Source of the DNA: Gammaproteobacteria bacterium
Lineage (GTDB): Bacteria; Pseudomonadota; Gammaproteobacteria; Pseudomonadales; Azotimanducaceae
Length of the DNA: 43,198 nt
Reading direction: 5' to 3'
NCBI GenBank assembly: GCA_026709225.1
Contig: JAPOTJ010000074.1
Coordinates: forward strand, 1 to 43,198
Below are positions 26,341-35,711 of this stretch, one piece after another. Below the pieces are notes generated by a model. That model saw nothing but the letters and a program-made list of their open reading frames with translations, searched no databases and had not been told where the DNA came from. The first letter of the stretch is position 1; each line of letters starts with the position of its first letter. The position numbers and the translations under genes are program-made.

Positions 26341-27029
26341 TGGCAAGACAGGGAGAAGTGAGGCAATTGAGGGAAAAAAGAGTGGACAGCAATGATCGTG
26401 ATTTGCCGGGCTCTGGCTCGTCGATGACACTTTTTTCCGACCCTCAGGACCATGCTTCGCATCGGGTGCGCATGGTGCTCGCCGAGAAAGGCGTATCGGT
26501 GGAAATCGTGAACATTGAATCAAGCGAAGTGCGGGAAGATCTGGCCGACATCAATCCCTACGGGAGTGCGCCAACGCTTGTTGATCGCGAGCTTTCGCTT
26601 TATCAGTCGCGCATCATCATGGAATACCTTGATGAACGTTTCCCGCATCCACCGCTGCTCCCGGCCTATCCGGTTCTGCGTGCGAAGATTCGCCTGCTCA
26701 TGCATCGCATTGACCGCGACTGGGCGCCAGCAGTCAAGCTTATTTCGCACGGCGTCGCAAAGGGGCCGGTACTGGATAAAGCTGTCAAGGACTTGCGTGA
26801 GAGCATCATTTCCACCGTGCCAGTTGTCGCTGAACATGATTACTTCTTGAGCGACGAATTCACCCTTGTGGACTGCTGCGTCGCACCCATACTCTGGCGC
26901 CTTGATGTGTTGTCGATTAGCCTGCCGCCTCGCGTCAAACGTCTCTTTCACCCCTATACCAGTCGAGTGTTCCAGCGCGACTCGTTTCGTATCAGCTTAA
27001 CGGAGCGTGAACTCGAAATGGGCATTTGA
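26340..27029 (+). CDS. sspA: stringent starvation protein A
   Basis: SspA is a glutathione-S-transferase-fold protein that binds RNA polymerase and supports stress responses. From the GTG at 26340, with GGAGG at 26330-26334, the product has 229 residues. The family signature runs from MTLFSDPQDHASHRVRMVLA through NPYGSAPTLVDRELSLYQSR and IIMEYLDERFPHPPLLPAYP. The C-terminal YFLSDEFTLVDCCVAPILWR also matches. The first ~28 residues (polar, charged) are extra relative to E. coli; an ATG at 26424 would remove them but lacks a good ribosome-binding site. sspB follows directly. Confidence 0.95.
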   Translation: MARQGEVRQLREKRVDSNDRDLPGSGSSMTLFSDPQDHASHRVRMVLAEKGVSVEIVNIESSEVREDLADINPYGSAPTLVDRELSLYQSRIIMEYLDERFPHPPLLPAYPVLRAKIRLLMHRIDRDWAPAVKLISHGVAKGPVLDKAVKDLRESIISTVPVVAEHDYFLSDEFTLVDCCVAPILWRLDVLSISLPPRVKRLFHPYTSRVFQRDSFRISLTERELEMGI

Positions 27030-27046
27030 CGGAGGATGTCCGGCAG

Positions 27047-27460
27047 GTGGCGTCTCCCCTCACACCCAAGCTTCCGTTCCTGCTGCCTGCGCTGATCGCG
27101 TGGATAGAGGATAACAGCTGTACGCCGATGCTGGTCTCACAGGTCGATGTGCCTGGCGTATCGATCCCCGAAGGCTATGCGAAAGACGGCATCATTACGT
27201 TCAATGTCTCTTCGCGGGCGGTGCAAGGATTCGTCGTCGATGCCGAGGCCGTGTGTTTTGGTGCGCGTTTCGGCGGCCGGCACTTCGATGTTCGACTGCC
27301 GCTGGCGTCCTTGCGAGCCATTTTCGCGCGCGAGCACCCGAAGGATTCCGGCGTGTCTCTGATAGGCGAAGCGCGCGAGTGCGCCAAGGCTTCTGTAGCG
27401 GACGAGCAGGCCGAACCGGTGAGGAAGAAAGGGCCACCGAAGCTACGATTAGTCGATTAA
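27047..27460 (+). CDS. sspB: ClpXP protease specificity-enhancing factor SspB
   Basis: SspB binds ssrA-tagged proteins and delivers them to ClpXP. The GTG at 27047 (VASPLTPKLPFLLPALIAW) best matches the family N-terminus and has GGAGG at 27031-27035, giving 137 residues; a TTG at 27026 is in frame but upstream of that site. The substrate-binding domain covers ~1-105 (YAKDGIITFNVSSRAVQGF, VCFGARFGGRHFDVRLPLAS). A short linker ends in the ClpX-docking tail GPPKLRLVD, the conserved SspB C-terminus. It pairs with sspA as in E. coli. Confidence 0.94.
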   Translation: MASPLTPKLPFLLPALIAWIEDNSCTPMLVSQVDVPGVSIPEGYAKDGIITFNVSSRAVQGFVVDAEAVCFGARFGGRHFDVRLPLASLRAIFAREHPKDSGVSLIGEARECAKASVADEQAEPVRKKGPPKLRLVD

Positions 27461-27719
27461 GGCTGGACGAAGATCAAATAGCGGATGATTCTGGGGATCG
27501 CCGTGCCTCGTCCGCGACCGATTCATCCATGTGCTCCATCGTTTTTGGGATTTATATACACACTCCACCACATGGTGCCCGCTCAGCGGTCAGCCTATAG
27601 GACAGACAGACGTTTCTCTAGCGGGGCGGGCATGGGGATCAACAACGCGATATCCGCCTCCCAAAGTGGGTGGCGAAGCCTGATGGGCGACATCCGATCT
27701 ATCGCGATTATGATCACGA
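27461..27719. other. 259-bp convergent intergenic region
   Basis: This gap lies between the ends of sspB (+) and map (-). I see no ORF with a recognisable product, no tRNA and no strong hairpin plus T-tract. Short imperfect inverted repeats occur near 27695-27725 (GATCTATCGCG and AGATCGC) but do not amount to a terminator. Confidence 0.5.
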
Positions 27720-28601
27720 TTAGATCGCACTGCCCTCCTCCTTCCTCAGCGTCAACACCTCCACGCCATCCGCCGTGACCAGAATCGTATGCTCCCACTG
27801 CGCGGAAAGCTTGCGGTCGCGAGTCACCGCTGTCCACCCGTCCGGCAGCAGCCTCGCACTAGGCTTTCCTAAGTTGATCATAGGTTCGATGGTGAACGTC
27901 ATGCCTTCGACAAGCTCCACGCCTTCACCGGGCCTGCCGTAATGCAGGACTTGAGGTTCGCCATGAAAGACGCGGCCGATGCCATGGCCGCAGAACTCGC
28001 GCACCACCGAGTAGCGATTGCTTTCCGCATGGCGCTGGATGGCATGGCCGATATCGCCGAGGCATGCGCCCGGGCGCACCGCGCCAATGCCGCGATAGAG
28101 GCATTCTTGCGTCACCTTGACGAGTCGCTCGGCGTGCGGGGACGGCTTGCCCACCATGAACATTTTGCTGGTGTCGCCGTGATAGCCGTCTTTGATGACT
28201 GTCACGTCGATATTGACGATATCACCGCTCTTGAGTTTCTTTTCCGATGGGATGCCGTGGCAAATGACGTGATTGACCGATGTGCAGATGGACTTGGGGA
28301 AGGGTGTTTGCTGCGGCGACGAGCGGTAGCCGAGCGGGGCGGGGGTGCAGCCAATCTCATCAATGATGTATTCATGGCATAGCGCATCAAGCGCTTCAGT
28401 GCTCACGCCCGGCTCGACATGCGGGCCGATCATCTCGAGAACGCCCGCCGCGAGCTGTCCTGCGATTCGCATCTGCGGAAGCTCTTCGGTGCTGAGCAAG
28501 GGGTCAACCTTACGCGTCGCGAAGATGCTTCGCTTGCGGCGCTTCTCGTTATTGCCGAGCGTACGGCTGCGTGTGAATCGTGAACGGCTGTTGCGTCTCA
28601 T
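27720..28601 (-). CDS. map: type I methionine aminopeptidase
   Basis: Removes the initiator methionine from nascent proteins. The 293 residues carry the pita-bread fold with dimetal ligands Asp132 and Asp143 (NIDVTVIKDGYHGD), His206 (CGHGIGR), Glu239 (TFTIEPM) and Glu270 (QWEHTI), and substrate His115 (VICHGIP). The first ~32 residues are very basic (RRNSRSRFTRSRT and KRRKRS) and have no counterpart in E. coli Map. An in-frame TTG at codon 36 with AAGG upstream is an alternative start, so the extension may be unreal. Transcribed away from rpsB, as usual in Gammaproteobacteria. Confidence 0.96.
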   Translation of the reverse strand: MRRNSRSRFTRSRTLGNNEKRRKRSIFATRKVDPLLSTEELPQMRIAGQLAAGVLEMIGPHVEPGVSTEALDALCHEYIIDEIGCTPAPLGYRSSPQQTPFPKSICTSVNHVICHGIPSEKKLKSGDIVNIDVTVIKDGYHGDTSKMFMVGKPSPHAERLVKVTQECLYRGIGAVRPGACLGDIGHAIQRHAESNRYSVVREFCGHGIGRVFHGEPQVLHYGRPGEGVELVEGMTFTIEPMINLGKPSARLLPDGWTAVTRDRKLSAQWEHTILVTADGVEVLTLRKEEGSAI

Positions 28602-28630
28602 CGTGTGTGCTGAATTGAAGGTGCTGTCTA

Positions 28631-28639
28631 TGATATAAA
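28631..28639 (+). promoter_or_regulatory. extended -10 promoter of rpsB-tsf
   Basis: TGATATAAA reads as TGn plus a -10 box TATAAA. No good -35 is seen at the ideal distance, which extended -10 promoters tolerate. It predicts a start near 28645 and a leader of about 155 bases before rpsB. Confidence 0.5.
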
Positions 28640-28799
28640 GTGCGATTCGTTACGGCAATGGCGCGTTCGCGTTTTCGTGCTCTTGCCTGCGAATTAAATT
28701 CCGTGCCCGCAAATGAATTCGTGTCGTTGGGTGCTGCGAGCACAACGCTCAAAGTCGTGATGCGAAGCGGGTGCTAGACCTAACCCGGAGGCAAGGAGA
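28640..28799 (+). promoter_or_regulatory. rpsB leader, probable S2 autoregulatory region
   Basis: A ~155-base untranslated leader lies between the predicted promoter and rpsB. In γ-proteobacteria rpsB leaders bind S2 and shut off rpsB-tsf translation. Here CGGGT (28768-28772) and ACCCG (28783-28787) form a hairpin touching the GGAGG ribosome-binding site (28787-28791). This placement fits such control, but the full conserved fold was not verified. Confidence 0.45.
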
Positions 28800-29696
28800 A
28801 TGGAAAAAATCGGCATGCGTGACATGCTTGCGGCAGGTGTCCACTTCGGTCACCAAACCCGCTATTGGAACCCGAAGATGGCACCTTACATCTTCGGCGC
28901 ACGGAACAAGGTGCACATCATCAATCTCGAGAAAACGGTCCCTGCGTTTGAGTCGGCCATGCAGGAGGCGCGGCGTCTTGCGGCCGCCAAGAAGAAAATC
29001 CTCTTTGTCGGCACGAAGCGCGCCTGCACCCTCGTCATCAGGGAGCAGGCGATGCGTGTTGGCATGCCGTATGTCGATCAGCGGTGGCTCGGCGGCATGC
29101 TCACGAACTACCGCACGGTGAGACAGTCGGTCAATCGACTGTTGCAGCTTGAATCTGATCGTGATCGTGGCGTTTTCGCGAAGCTACCGAAGCGCGAAGC
29201 GCTGCTACTCGACCGCACCATTGCAAAGCTCTCCCGCAGCGTTGGTGGCATCAAGCAGATGAATGGGTTGCCCGACGCCCTGTTTGTAGTAGACGTGTCA
29301 CACGAGAAGATTGCGGTGCGGGAAGCGAACAACGTCGGTATTCCGGTGATCGGCGTAGTCGATACCAACAGCGATCCAGACGGCGTTTCGTTCGTCATTC
29401 CAGGCAATGATGACGCCAATCGTGCGGTGCGCATCTATGTGACGGCCATTGCGGATGCCATCCTAGAAGGGCGTCTCGCGGCGGGCGAGTCCTTGGATGA
29501 AATTGCCAAGGCGGAACAGGAAATGCTCGCCGCGCATGAAGCCAACACCGCTTCGGTCAAGTCGAACGATACGGACGATATAGACGACTCGGTAGGTGTG
29601 ATCGACGACAGTGAGACAGAAGATGCAGAGAGTACTCAGGCGGAAGAACAGCCACCGACAGAAGTAGAGGAGTCCGGTAATGACGCAACAAATTAA
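28800..29696 (+). CDS. rpsB: 30S ribosomal protein S2 with acidic C-terminal tail
   Basis: S2 joins the small subunit late, with S1. The 298 residues begin [20 protein letters not shown] and contain the S2 signatures [37 protein letters not shown] and the [14 protein letters not shown] block. Residues ~251-298 form a tail dominated by Asp, Glu, Ser and Thr ([19 protein letters not shown] and onward). E. coli S2 is ~241 residues, so this is an extension. The end overlaps tsf by 17 bp. Confidence 0.97.
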   Translation: MEKIGMRDMLAAGVHFGHQTRYWNPKMAPYIFGARNKVHIINLEKTVPAFESAMQEARRLAAAKKKILFVGTKRACTLVIREQAMRVGMPYVDQRWLGGMLTNYRTVRQSVNRLLQLESDRDRGVFAKLPKREALLLDRTIAKLSRSVGGIKQMNGLPDALFVVDVSHEKIAVREANNVGIPVIGVVDTNSDPDGVSFVIPGNDDANRAVRIYVTAIADAILEGRLAAGESLDEIAKAEQEMLAAHEANTASVKSNDTDDIDDSVGVIDDSETEDAESTQAEEQPPTEVEESGNDATN

Positions 29697-30543
29697 AGCG
29701 ACGCTCGTCAAGGAGTTGCGGGACCGCACCGGTCTTGGCATGATGGAATGCAAGCGCGCGCTCGTCGAGACGGATGGAGACCTCGATGAAGCCGTGCGCG
29801 TGCTGCGCGAGCGCAGCGCCATCAAAGCAGATAAGAAGACCACCCGAGTCGCCGCGGAAGGCTTGCTCGGCCTGCTCACGGACGATGCCGCAGGCGTGCT
29901 CGTTGAAGTCAACAGCGAGACCGACTTCGTGGCGCGCACGGAAAAGTTCTTGCGCTTTGTCAATGACGTCACGCGCCGTGCACTTGACTCGGGCGCGAGT
30001 GATCTCGCAAGCGTTAGCACTGATGAACTCGAGGCTGAGCGCCAGACCTTGGTGCAGGAACTTGGCGAGAACATCGTTGTGCGACGTGTGATGCGTATCG
30101 AAGCAGTCGATGGCGGGCAGGTCTACGGCTACTTGCACCACGACCGCAAGAAAGGTGCGCTCGTTGCGCTCAAAGGGGGCGATCGCGAGCTTGGCGAAGG
30201 CATCGCCATCCATGTCACCGCGGAAGCGCCTCCCGTGATCCGACCGCAAGACATGCCTGCCGAGCGAGTTGAAGCTGAACGCGCCATTCTAGTCGCGCAG
30301 ACTCAAGGCGAGAACAAGCCCGCCGCCATCATTGAGAAGATGATCGAGGGCCGGTTGCAGAAGTTCTTGGCAAGCTCAAGTCTTGTTAGTCAGGTGTACG
30401 CGCTAGATGCCGAGGTCAAGGTCGGGCAACTCTTGAAGAAATCAAGCGCTGATGTGACGGCCATGGCTCGTTTCGGCGTCGGCGAAGGCATCGAGCGAAA
30501 CGAGACTGACTTTGCCGAGGAAGTGGCGCGGCAGGCAGGTTAA
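29680..30543 (+). CDS. tsf: translation elongation factor Ts
   Basis: EF-Ts recycles EF-Tu by GDP release. The 287 residues contain [20 protein letters not shown] in the N-terminal UBA domain, the TDFVAR motif ([14 protein letters not shown]) that inserts at the EF-Tu nucleotide site, and the C-terminal domain ending [20 protein letters not shown]. The ATG at 29680 lies inside the rpsB tail and uses GAGGAG 7 bp upstream. frr follows 41 bp later; the usual pyrH between them is absent. Confidence 0.97.
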   Translation: MTQQIKATLVKELRDRTGLGMMECKRALVETDGDLDEAVRVLRERSAIKADKKTTRVAAEGLLGLLTDDAAGVLVEVNSETDFVARTEKFLRFVNDVTRRALDSGASDLASVSTDELEAERQTLVQELGENIVVRRVMRIEAVDGGQVYGYLHHDRKKGALVALKGGDRELGEGIAIHVTAEAPPVIRPQDMPAERVEAERAILVAQTQGENKPAAIIEKMIEGRLQKFLASSSLVSQVYALDAEVKVGQLLKKSSADVTAMARFGVGEGIERNETDFAEEVARQAG

Positions 30544-30584
30544 AGTAATCGAAACAGTATTCGACATAGCGGGAGACGAAGCCC

Positions 30585-31154
30585 ATGGCCGACGAACTCT
30601 ATGATGAGATTCTCGATGACGCCAAGACGCGCATGGGCAAATCGATCGATGCGCTGAAAATTGCGCTCGGCAGACTGCGCACAGGACGTGCGAGCCCGGC
30701 GCTCGTCGAACATGTGCAAGTGGACTACTACGGCTCTCCAACGCCCTTGAAACAGGTCGCGAGCATTTCCGTGGAAGAGGGCCGCACACTGGTCATTTCC
30801 CCGTGGGAGAAGAAGATGATCTCGATCATCGAAAAGTCCCTGATGGACAGCGATATTGGCGTGACCCCGCAATCGACATCTGATCTGGTGCGACTGCCGC
30901 TGCCGCCGCTTACTGAGGAAGGGCGACGTGACCTCATCAAGTCGGCTCGCGCCGAAGCCGAACAGGCGAAGGTGTCGGTACGCAATGTTCGCCGGGATGC
31001 AAATAGCGACTTGAGGGATCTCGTGAAAGAGAAGCTCATTAGCGAAGATGAGGAGCGACGCGGTGAGACGCTCATGCAGCAGCTCACCGATGAGACTGTC
31101 GCCAAGGTCGATGATGTTCTGCACGAGAAGGAGCAGGAACTCGCTGAGTTTTAG
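30585..31154 (+). CDS. frr: ribosome recycling factor
   Basis: RRF, with EF-G, splits post-termination ribosomes. The 189 residues have a charged four-residue-longer start (MADELYDEILDDAKTRMGKS) and the hallmarks LRTGRASPALVEHVQVDYYG, PTPLKQVASISVEEGRTL and LPPLTEEGRRDLIKSARAEA. The three-helix bundle and inserted β domain are both complete. It directly follows tsf, so it has moved up by loss of pyrH from this cluster. Confidence 0.97.
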   Translation: MADELYDEILDDAKTRMGKSIDALKIALGRLRTGRASPALVEHVQVDYYGSPTPLKQVASISVEEGRTLVISPWEKKMISIIEKSLMDSDIGVTPQSTSDLVRLPLPPLTEEGRRDLIKSARAEAEQAKVSVRNVRRDANSDLRDLVKEKLISEDEERRGETLMQQLTDETVAKVDDVLHEKEQELAEF

Positions 31155-31193
31155 ACCGTCCGACTGATTGCCAAGAGTACCGTCTGGCACGTG

Positions 31194-31928
31194 ATGAAGT
31201 CACCGAACCACATCGCCATCATCATGGACGGCAACTATCGCTGGGCGCGCAAACGTGGCCTGCCTGTCGGCGCAGGACACCGCGCCGGCGCAGAAAATGT
31301 CCGCCCTCGGATCATGGACTGCCTTGATCGCGGCGTTGGCTACCTTACGCTTTTCGCGTTTAGCACGGAAAACTGGCAGCGCCCGAAGTCCGAAGTGCGC
31401 GTGCTAATGAATCTCGTGCGGCGTGTGCTCGATGATGAACTCTCGGAACTTGCTGAACTGGGCTTGCGAATTCGCGTCATTGGCGACCGCATGAGGTTCT
31501 CGGACGATCTCTTGAGTCGCATTGAGCGCGTTGAGCATTTGAGCGAAGTGAATAGCAAGATGACGCTGACAGTCGCGCTCAGTTACGGCGGGCGCTGGGA
31601 TATTCTGCAAGCTATGCGCGCAGTGGCCAAAGCAGTTCTCGAGGGACGGGTATCCGAGGCCGACATCGAGGATATGGATGAGGAGACCTTTGGACGTTTT
31701 CTATCGCTCGAACGAGCTGGCGTGCCGCAACCAGATTTGCTTATTCGCACTGGAAGAGAACAAAGGTTAAGCAACTTCTGCATTTGGGACTTGAGCTATA
31801 CTGAACTCTACTTCACAGATACGCTATGGCCTGATTTTTCCGTGGACGATTTGGATGCCGCGATTGCAGCCTACGGCACACGGCTGCGTCGGTTTGGTGA
31901 TCGAGGCGGTGAGGCGGGCGAGGCGTAA
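31194..31928 (+). CDS. uppS: isoprenyl (undecaprenyl) diphosphate synthase
   Basis: A cis-prenyltransferase that makes the C55 lipid carrier precursor for peptidoglycan and O-antigen. From the ATG at 31194 (244 residues; GTG at 31191 also possible) the fold is clear: catalytic Asp12 in IIMDGN, GHRAGAENVR, FAFSTENWQRP, LSYGGRWDI and ISNF-like RLSNFCIWDLSYTELYF. Two signature positions differ from the usual pattern: MDGN-Tyr15-RWA, where Gly or Asn is usual, and RTG-Arg188-E, where Gly is usual. The frame is intact. Located between frr and cdsA, the standard place. Confidence 0.94.
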   Translation: MKSPNHIAIIMDGNYRWARKRGLPVGAGHRAGAENVRPRIMDCLDRGVGYLTLFAFSTENWQRPKSEVRVLMNLVRRVLDDELSELAELGLRIRVIGDRMRFSDDLLSRIERVEHLSEVNSKMTLTVALSYGGRWDILQAMRAVAKAVLEGRVSEADIEDMDEETFGRFLSLERAGVPQPDLLIRTGREQRLSNFCIWDLSYTELYFTDTLWPDFSVDDLDAAIAAYGTRLRRFGDRGGEAGEA

Positions 31929-31931
31929 GTC

Positions 31932-32786
31932 ATGGGCATCAAGGCTATGAGGTCCAATCTGCGGCTGCGGGTGCTGACTGCGCTGATCGCGCTGCCCCTG
32001 ACGCTCGTCCTGCTGTTCGTGCTGCCCACGACCTGGCTTGCGGTGCTTGTGCTCGCTCTGCTCGGCATTGGGCTCATCGAATGGGGGCGCTTGAGCGAGG
32101 CGGGCACGCTCATGAGCGTGCTGCTGTGGCTGATCTACCTCTTGCTCGGACCGGCCGTGTTCAATCTGCCAGGGCTTGTGGACGTGGATATTTCATCGCC
32201 ATTGCTCATTGCCTCACTCATGTGCTGGTGCGTGGCGGCTGTCATGGTCGCGTGCTTTCCTGCATCTGGCCGCATATTGCCGCCAGTCGTGCGCGGCATC
32301 CTTGGCGCGTTTCTGCTTGGCAGCGCTTGGCTCGGATTCACGCTCCTGAAAGCGAGCGGCGGCGAATGGTTGATCGTCTGGCTTTTATTGGTCGTGTGGG
32401 TCGCCGACTCGGCGGCGTATTTTGGTGGTCGCGCTTGGGGAAGCATCAAACTCGCGCCCAAGGTGAGTCCTGGCAAGACCATTGAAGGCGCAGTGACCGG
32501 CATTCTCTCGGCGGCCGTTGTCGGCACTGTCGCAGGCACCTGGGCCGGCGCATCGATTCCATTCTTTTCTAACTTCGAGCACGGCGTCGTGTTCTGGATT
32601 CTCGCCTCGCTTGGATTCTCGCTGCTCTCCATTCTTGGTGATCTTTTTGTGAGCCTCGTCAAGCGCGTCGCCAACACCAAGGATTCGGGAGGTCTATTCC
32701 CAGGCCATGGCGGCGTCCTCGACCGACTTGACTCACTTCTGCCGACCGTGCCGCTGCTCGCATTGCTAGTGCAATTGACAAGTTGA
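31932..32786 (+). CDS. cdsA: phosphatidate cytidylyltransferase
   Basis: Makes CDP-diacylglycerol from phosphatidate and CTP in the inner membrane, the branch point for phospholipids. The 284 residues have about eight hydrophobic helices. The family signature is near the C-terminus (about residues 236-265): SLVKRVANTKDSGGLFPGHG, then GGVLDRLDS, which includes the metal-binding Asp. WVADSAAYFGGRAWG and KVSPGKTIEGA are further conserved blocks. It starts 3 bp after uppS. The downstream neighbours seen in many relatives (dxr, rseP, bamA) are not here. Confidence 0.96.
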   Translation: MGIKAMRSNLRLRVLTALIALPLTLVLLFVLPTTWLAVLVLALLGIGLIEWGRLSEAGTLMSVLLWLIYLLLGPAVFNLPGLVDVDISSPLLIASLMCWCVAAVMVACFPASGRILPPVVRGILGAFLLGSAWLGFTLLKASGGEWLIVWLLLVVWVADSAAYFGGRAWGSIKLAPKVSPGKTIEGAVTGILSAAVVGTVAGTWAGASIPFFSNFEHGVVFWILASLGFSLLSILGDLFVSLVKRVANTKDSGGLFPGHGGVLDRLDSLLPTVPLLALLVQLTS

Positions 32787-32895
32787 ACGTCAACATGGCG
32801 CGCATACGAATCTGTCAGGCTATATGGATGGGATGCGGCCGCCTGTTCATCATAGAATATGCGGTATTCACTAACTATGAAGTGCGGAGGCCTCG

Positions 32896-34554
32896 GTGCG
32901 GGACGGCGATATCGCGCGCAGCATTGCGCTCAGACCAATAGCGACGGTAGCGGAGAGTGGCCTCGGCCTCAATGCCGACCAGATCATCTCCTACGGATGT
33001 CATAAGGCGAAAATCGCTTCGCAGGTCGTGACCTCGGCGAGCAAGAATCCGCGCGGCAAGCTCGTTCTGGTGACGGCGCTCAATCCGACGCCTGCAGGCG
33101 AAGGCAAGACAACGACAAGCATCGGCCTCAGCGACGGCCTCAATCGCATCGGCGTGCGCGCGGCGGTGTGCTTGCGCGAACCATCTCTCGGACCGTGCTT
33201 TGGGATGAAGGGCGGCGCGACTGGCGGCGGCTATTCGCAAGTCGCCCCCATGCAGGACATTAATCTACATTTCAATGGCGACATTCATGCCGTGACTGCG
33301 GCAAACAATCTGCTCGCGTCAATAGTTGACAACCATCTCTATTGGGGTAATCGCTTGAGTTTGGATCCGGCACAGGTTTCTTGGCGGCGCGCTATTGATC
33401 TCAATGAGCGAGTGCTGCGCAAGCTCCCTCTTGACATACGTGGTGAGCTTGGTCGAGAAGGCGCTTTCGACATCACCGCCGCTTCGGAAGTGATGGCGGT
33501 GCTGTGTTTAGCGAGCGACATCGCCGACCTCGAAAAGCGCCTCGGTGACATCGTTGTAGGGCGTCAATTCGACGGCTCACTGATTCGTGCGCGTGATCTG
33601 GAGGTTCAGGGCGCCATGACCGCGCTACTCGTTGATGCGCTCGCGCCGAATATCGCACAGACCCTCGAACACAATCCCGCCATCATTCACGGAGGCCCCT
33701 TCGCCAATATCGCGCACGGCTGCAATTCTATTCTCGCGACACGCACGGCGCTTGGACTTGTCGATGTCGTGGTGACCGAAGCTGGTTTCGGCGCAGATCT
33801 CGGCGCTGAGAAGTTCTTCAATATCAAATGCCGGCAGTCCGGGCTGCGCCCAAGTGCGTGTGTCATCGTTGCGACAGTACGGGCGCTTAAGATGCACGGT
33901 GGTGTGGCGCTCGATGATCTTGGACGAGCCGATGTTGAGGCTGTCTCGCGCGGCATGGCGAACTTGCATCGGCACGTGCGGAATGTGCAGGGCTTCGGCG
34001 TCGAGCCGGTGGTCGCCGTCAATCATTTTAGTGCTGACAGCGACGAGGAAATCGATGCGATTCGTAGTGCGCTTGAAGGCTTGGGCGTTCGCGTCGTGCT
34101 CGCAAAGCACTGGGCCGATGGTGGCACAGGCGCGACTGAATTGGCCGAGGCTGTGATGGAGCGCATTGAAGGCGCATCAGGCGATGTGAAGCTCCTGTAC
34201 GAAGACGAGATGCCGCTCATCGACAAGATCCGCACTGTCGCCACGCGCATCTATGGCGCGGGCGATGTGCAATTCGACGAGCAGGCCGCGCATGACCTGC
34301 AAGCGCTTCAAGGCGCGGGATACGGCCATTTCCCCGCGTGCATCGCCAAGACGCAATATAGTTTTTCGGCGGATCCCAACGCCAAAGGCGCGCCCGATGG
34401 CCATGTGCTGCCAGTTCGCGGTGTCCGCTTGTCGGCAGGTGCGCGGTTTGTCGTGGTGCTATGTGGCGACATCATGACCATGCCCGGATTGCCGAGAGAG
34501 CCAGCGGCCAAGGCGATCGGAGTGGACTCGAAAGGACGGATTTTTGGCCTATAG
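32896..34554 (+). CDS. fhs: formate-tetrahydrofolate ligase
   Basis: ATP-dependent formation of 10-formyl-tetrahydrofolate from formate, feeding purine and one-carbon metabolism. The GTG at 32896 is chosen because GCGGAGG lies 5 bp upstream. The 552 residues show the nucleotide-binding PTPAGEGKTTTSIGLSDGL (about 64-82), LREPSLGPCFGMKGGATGGG, NNLLASIVDNH and FGADLGAEKFFNIKCR, and end with LCGDIMTMPGLPREPAA. The length matches the family. It stands alone, 109 bp after cdsA and convergent with the following ATPase gene. Confidence 0.97.
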   Translation: MRDGDIARSIALRPIATVAESGLGLNADQIISYGCHKAKIASQVVTSASKNPRGKLVLVTALNPTPAGEGKTTTSIGLSDGLNRIGVRAAVCLREPSLGPCFGMKGGATGGGYSQVAPMQDINLHFNGDIHAVTAANNLLASIVDNHLYWGNRLSLDPAQVSWRRAIDLNERVLRKLPLDIRGELGREGAFDITAASEVMAVLCLASDIADLEKRLGDIVVGRQFDGSLIRARDLEVQGAMTALLVDALAPNIAQTLEHNPAIIHGGPFANIAHGCNSILATRTALGLVDVVVTEAGFGADLGAEKFFNIKCRQSGLRPSACVIVATVRALKMHGGVALDDLGRADVEAVSRGMANLHRHVRNVQGFGVEPVVAVNHFSADSDEEIDAIRSALEGLGVRVVLAKHWADGGTGATELAEAVMERIEGASGDVKLLYEDEMPLIDKIRTVATRIYGAGDVQFDEQAAHDLQALQGAGYGHFPACIAKTQYSFSADPNAKGAPDGHVLPVRGVRLSAGARFVVVLCGDIMTMPGLPREPAAKAIGVDSKGRIFGL

Positions 34555-34571
34555 GCGCTTCGCTCCCGGCT

Positions 34572-35711
34572 TCACGGGACAAGCAGCGCACCTTGCCATA
34601 GTCGTTTACAGAACGTTTGAACTGGCATTATGTCGATGCCATCTTCCGTCCTTCGCTCATACGGCTCACGGCAGACGAGCAGGCGTTGGCGAAGCGTCAA
34701 GTCTTTTCCAATCGCGCGCAGTGATCTCAGATCAGAGGGGCCGACCCGCCGTGTAGACTTGACTTCAATAGCGAGCTCGTCGCCGACCAGAAAATCGACT
34801 TCGACGCCGGTGAGTGTGCGCCAATAGGCGAGTCGGGTGTCAAGGCGCAGGTAGTCGATTGCTGCGCGAAGCTCCAAGAATACAAGCTGTTCGAGGGCAG
34901 TGCCGTACTCGGCGGAGCTCTGATGCAGGGAACGCCGGCCGCACAGCGCATTGGCGACACCGATATCGAAGAAGTAGACTTTGTCGGTGGCCGTCAGCTT
35001 TCGCGTGGGCGAGGCTCTGAACGGCGGAAGTACGTGCAGGATCAAAGTGTCTTGCAGAATGCCAACAAAATCGCGAACGGTTCTAGGCGGCACTTCGGAA
35101 TCACGACCAATTTTGGTGTAGTTGATTTGCGCGCCGTTGAAATGTGCGGCGACATCAAGAAAGCGTGCGAAGTTGCCTATTGAGCGCGTCAGAGCCTCGG
35201 CTTGAATCTCCTCGCGAAGATAGGTGCCAGTATAGGCTTTGAGTGCCTCCCAAGAGAGCGGCGAATCGACAATGCCGGGCAGTCCGCCGCGCTGAAGCAG
35301 CTCGTCAATGCGCTCGAAGCCGATCTCGGTGCTCACCAAGGAGTGGAGCGACAAAAAGAACGCTCGTCCGCCCAGCAGGTTCGCACGGCCTCGGCGCAGT
35401 TTGCGTGCGCTGCTACCCGTGAGCAGGAAGCGAGTGCCGCGAGTGTCAATCAGGTGCTGCACTTCGTCGAGCAGGTTCGGCAGTTTCTGGATCTCGTCAA
35501 TCACCACGAGTTGATGGTCATTGACGGCGTGTCTCAGAGTTTCTGGCGCGGCGGAGAACTGTCGAAACACCTCGCTTGTCAGCAGGTCGATATAGAGGGC
35601 ATCTGGAAAGAGATGCCGCAATAGCGTGGATTTGCCAGTCTGCCGCGGGCCGAGCAGGAACAGCGAGCGCTCTTTCGCGAAAAGTCTCAGGTCTATTCGG
35701 CGATCATACAT
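34572..35711 (-). CDS. AAA+ ATPase with DUF4143 C-terminus
   Basis: The ~379-residue product has an N-terminal AAA_14 domain, Walker A GPRQTGKST (21-29) and Walker B LVVIDEIQ (68-75), with sensor-like FLLTGSSARKLRR. A C-terminal DUF4143 domain contains a nuclease-like VDFLVGDELAIEVKST motif, reminiscent of PD-(D/E)xK folds. These proteins are widespread, often accessory and mobile; the role is unknown. I choose the ATG at 35711 (MYDRRIDLRLF) by similarity with family N-termini, but four other ATGs in a CATA repeat lie just upstream or downstream. No clear ribosome-binding site is visible. Confidence 0.88.
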   Translation of the reverse strand: MYDRRIDLRLFAKERSLFLLGPRQTGKSTLLRHLFPDALYIDLLTSEVFRQFSAAPETLRHAVNDHQLVVIDEIQKLPNLLDEVQHLIDTRGTRFLLTGSSARKLRRGRANLLGGRAFFLSLHSLVSTEIGFERIDELLQRGGLPGIVDSPLSWEALKAYTGTYLREEIQAEALTRSIGNFARFLDVAAHFNGAQINYTKIGRDSEVPPRTVRDFVGILQDTLILHVLPPFRASPTRKLTATDKVYFFDIGVANALCGRRSLHQSSAEYGTALEQLVFLELRAAIDYLRLDTRLAYWRTLTGVEVDFLVGDELAIEVKSTRRVGPSDLRSLRAIGKDLTLRQRLLVCREPYERRTEDGIDIMPVQTFCKRLWQGALLVP

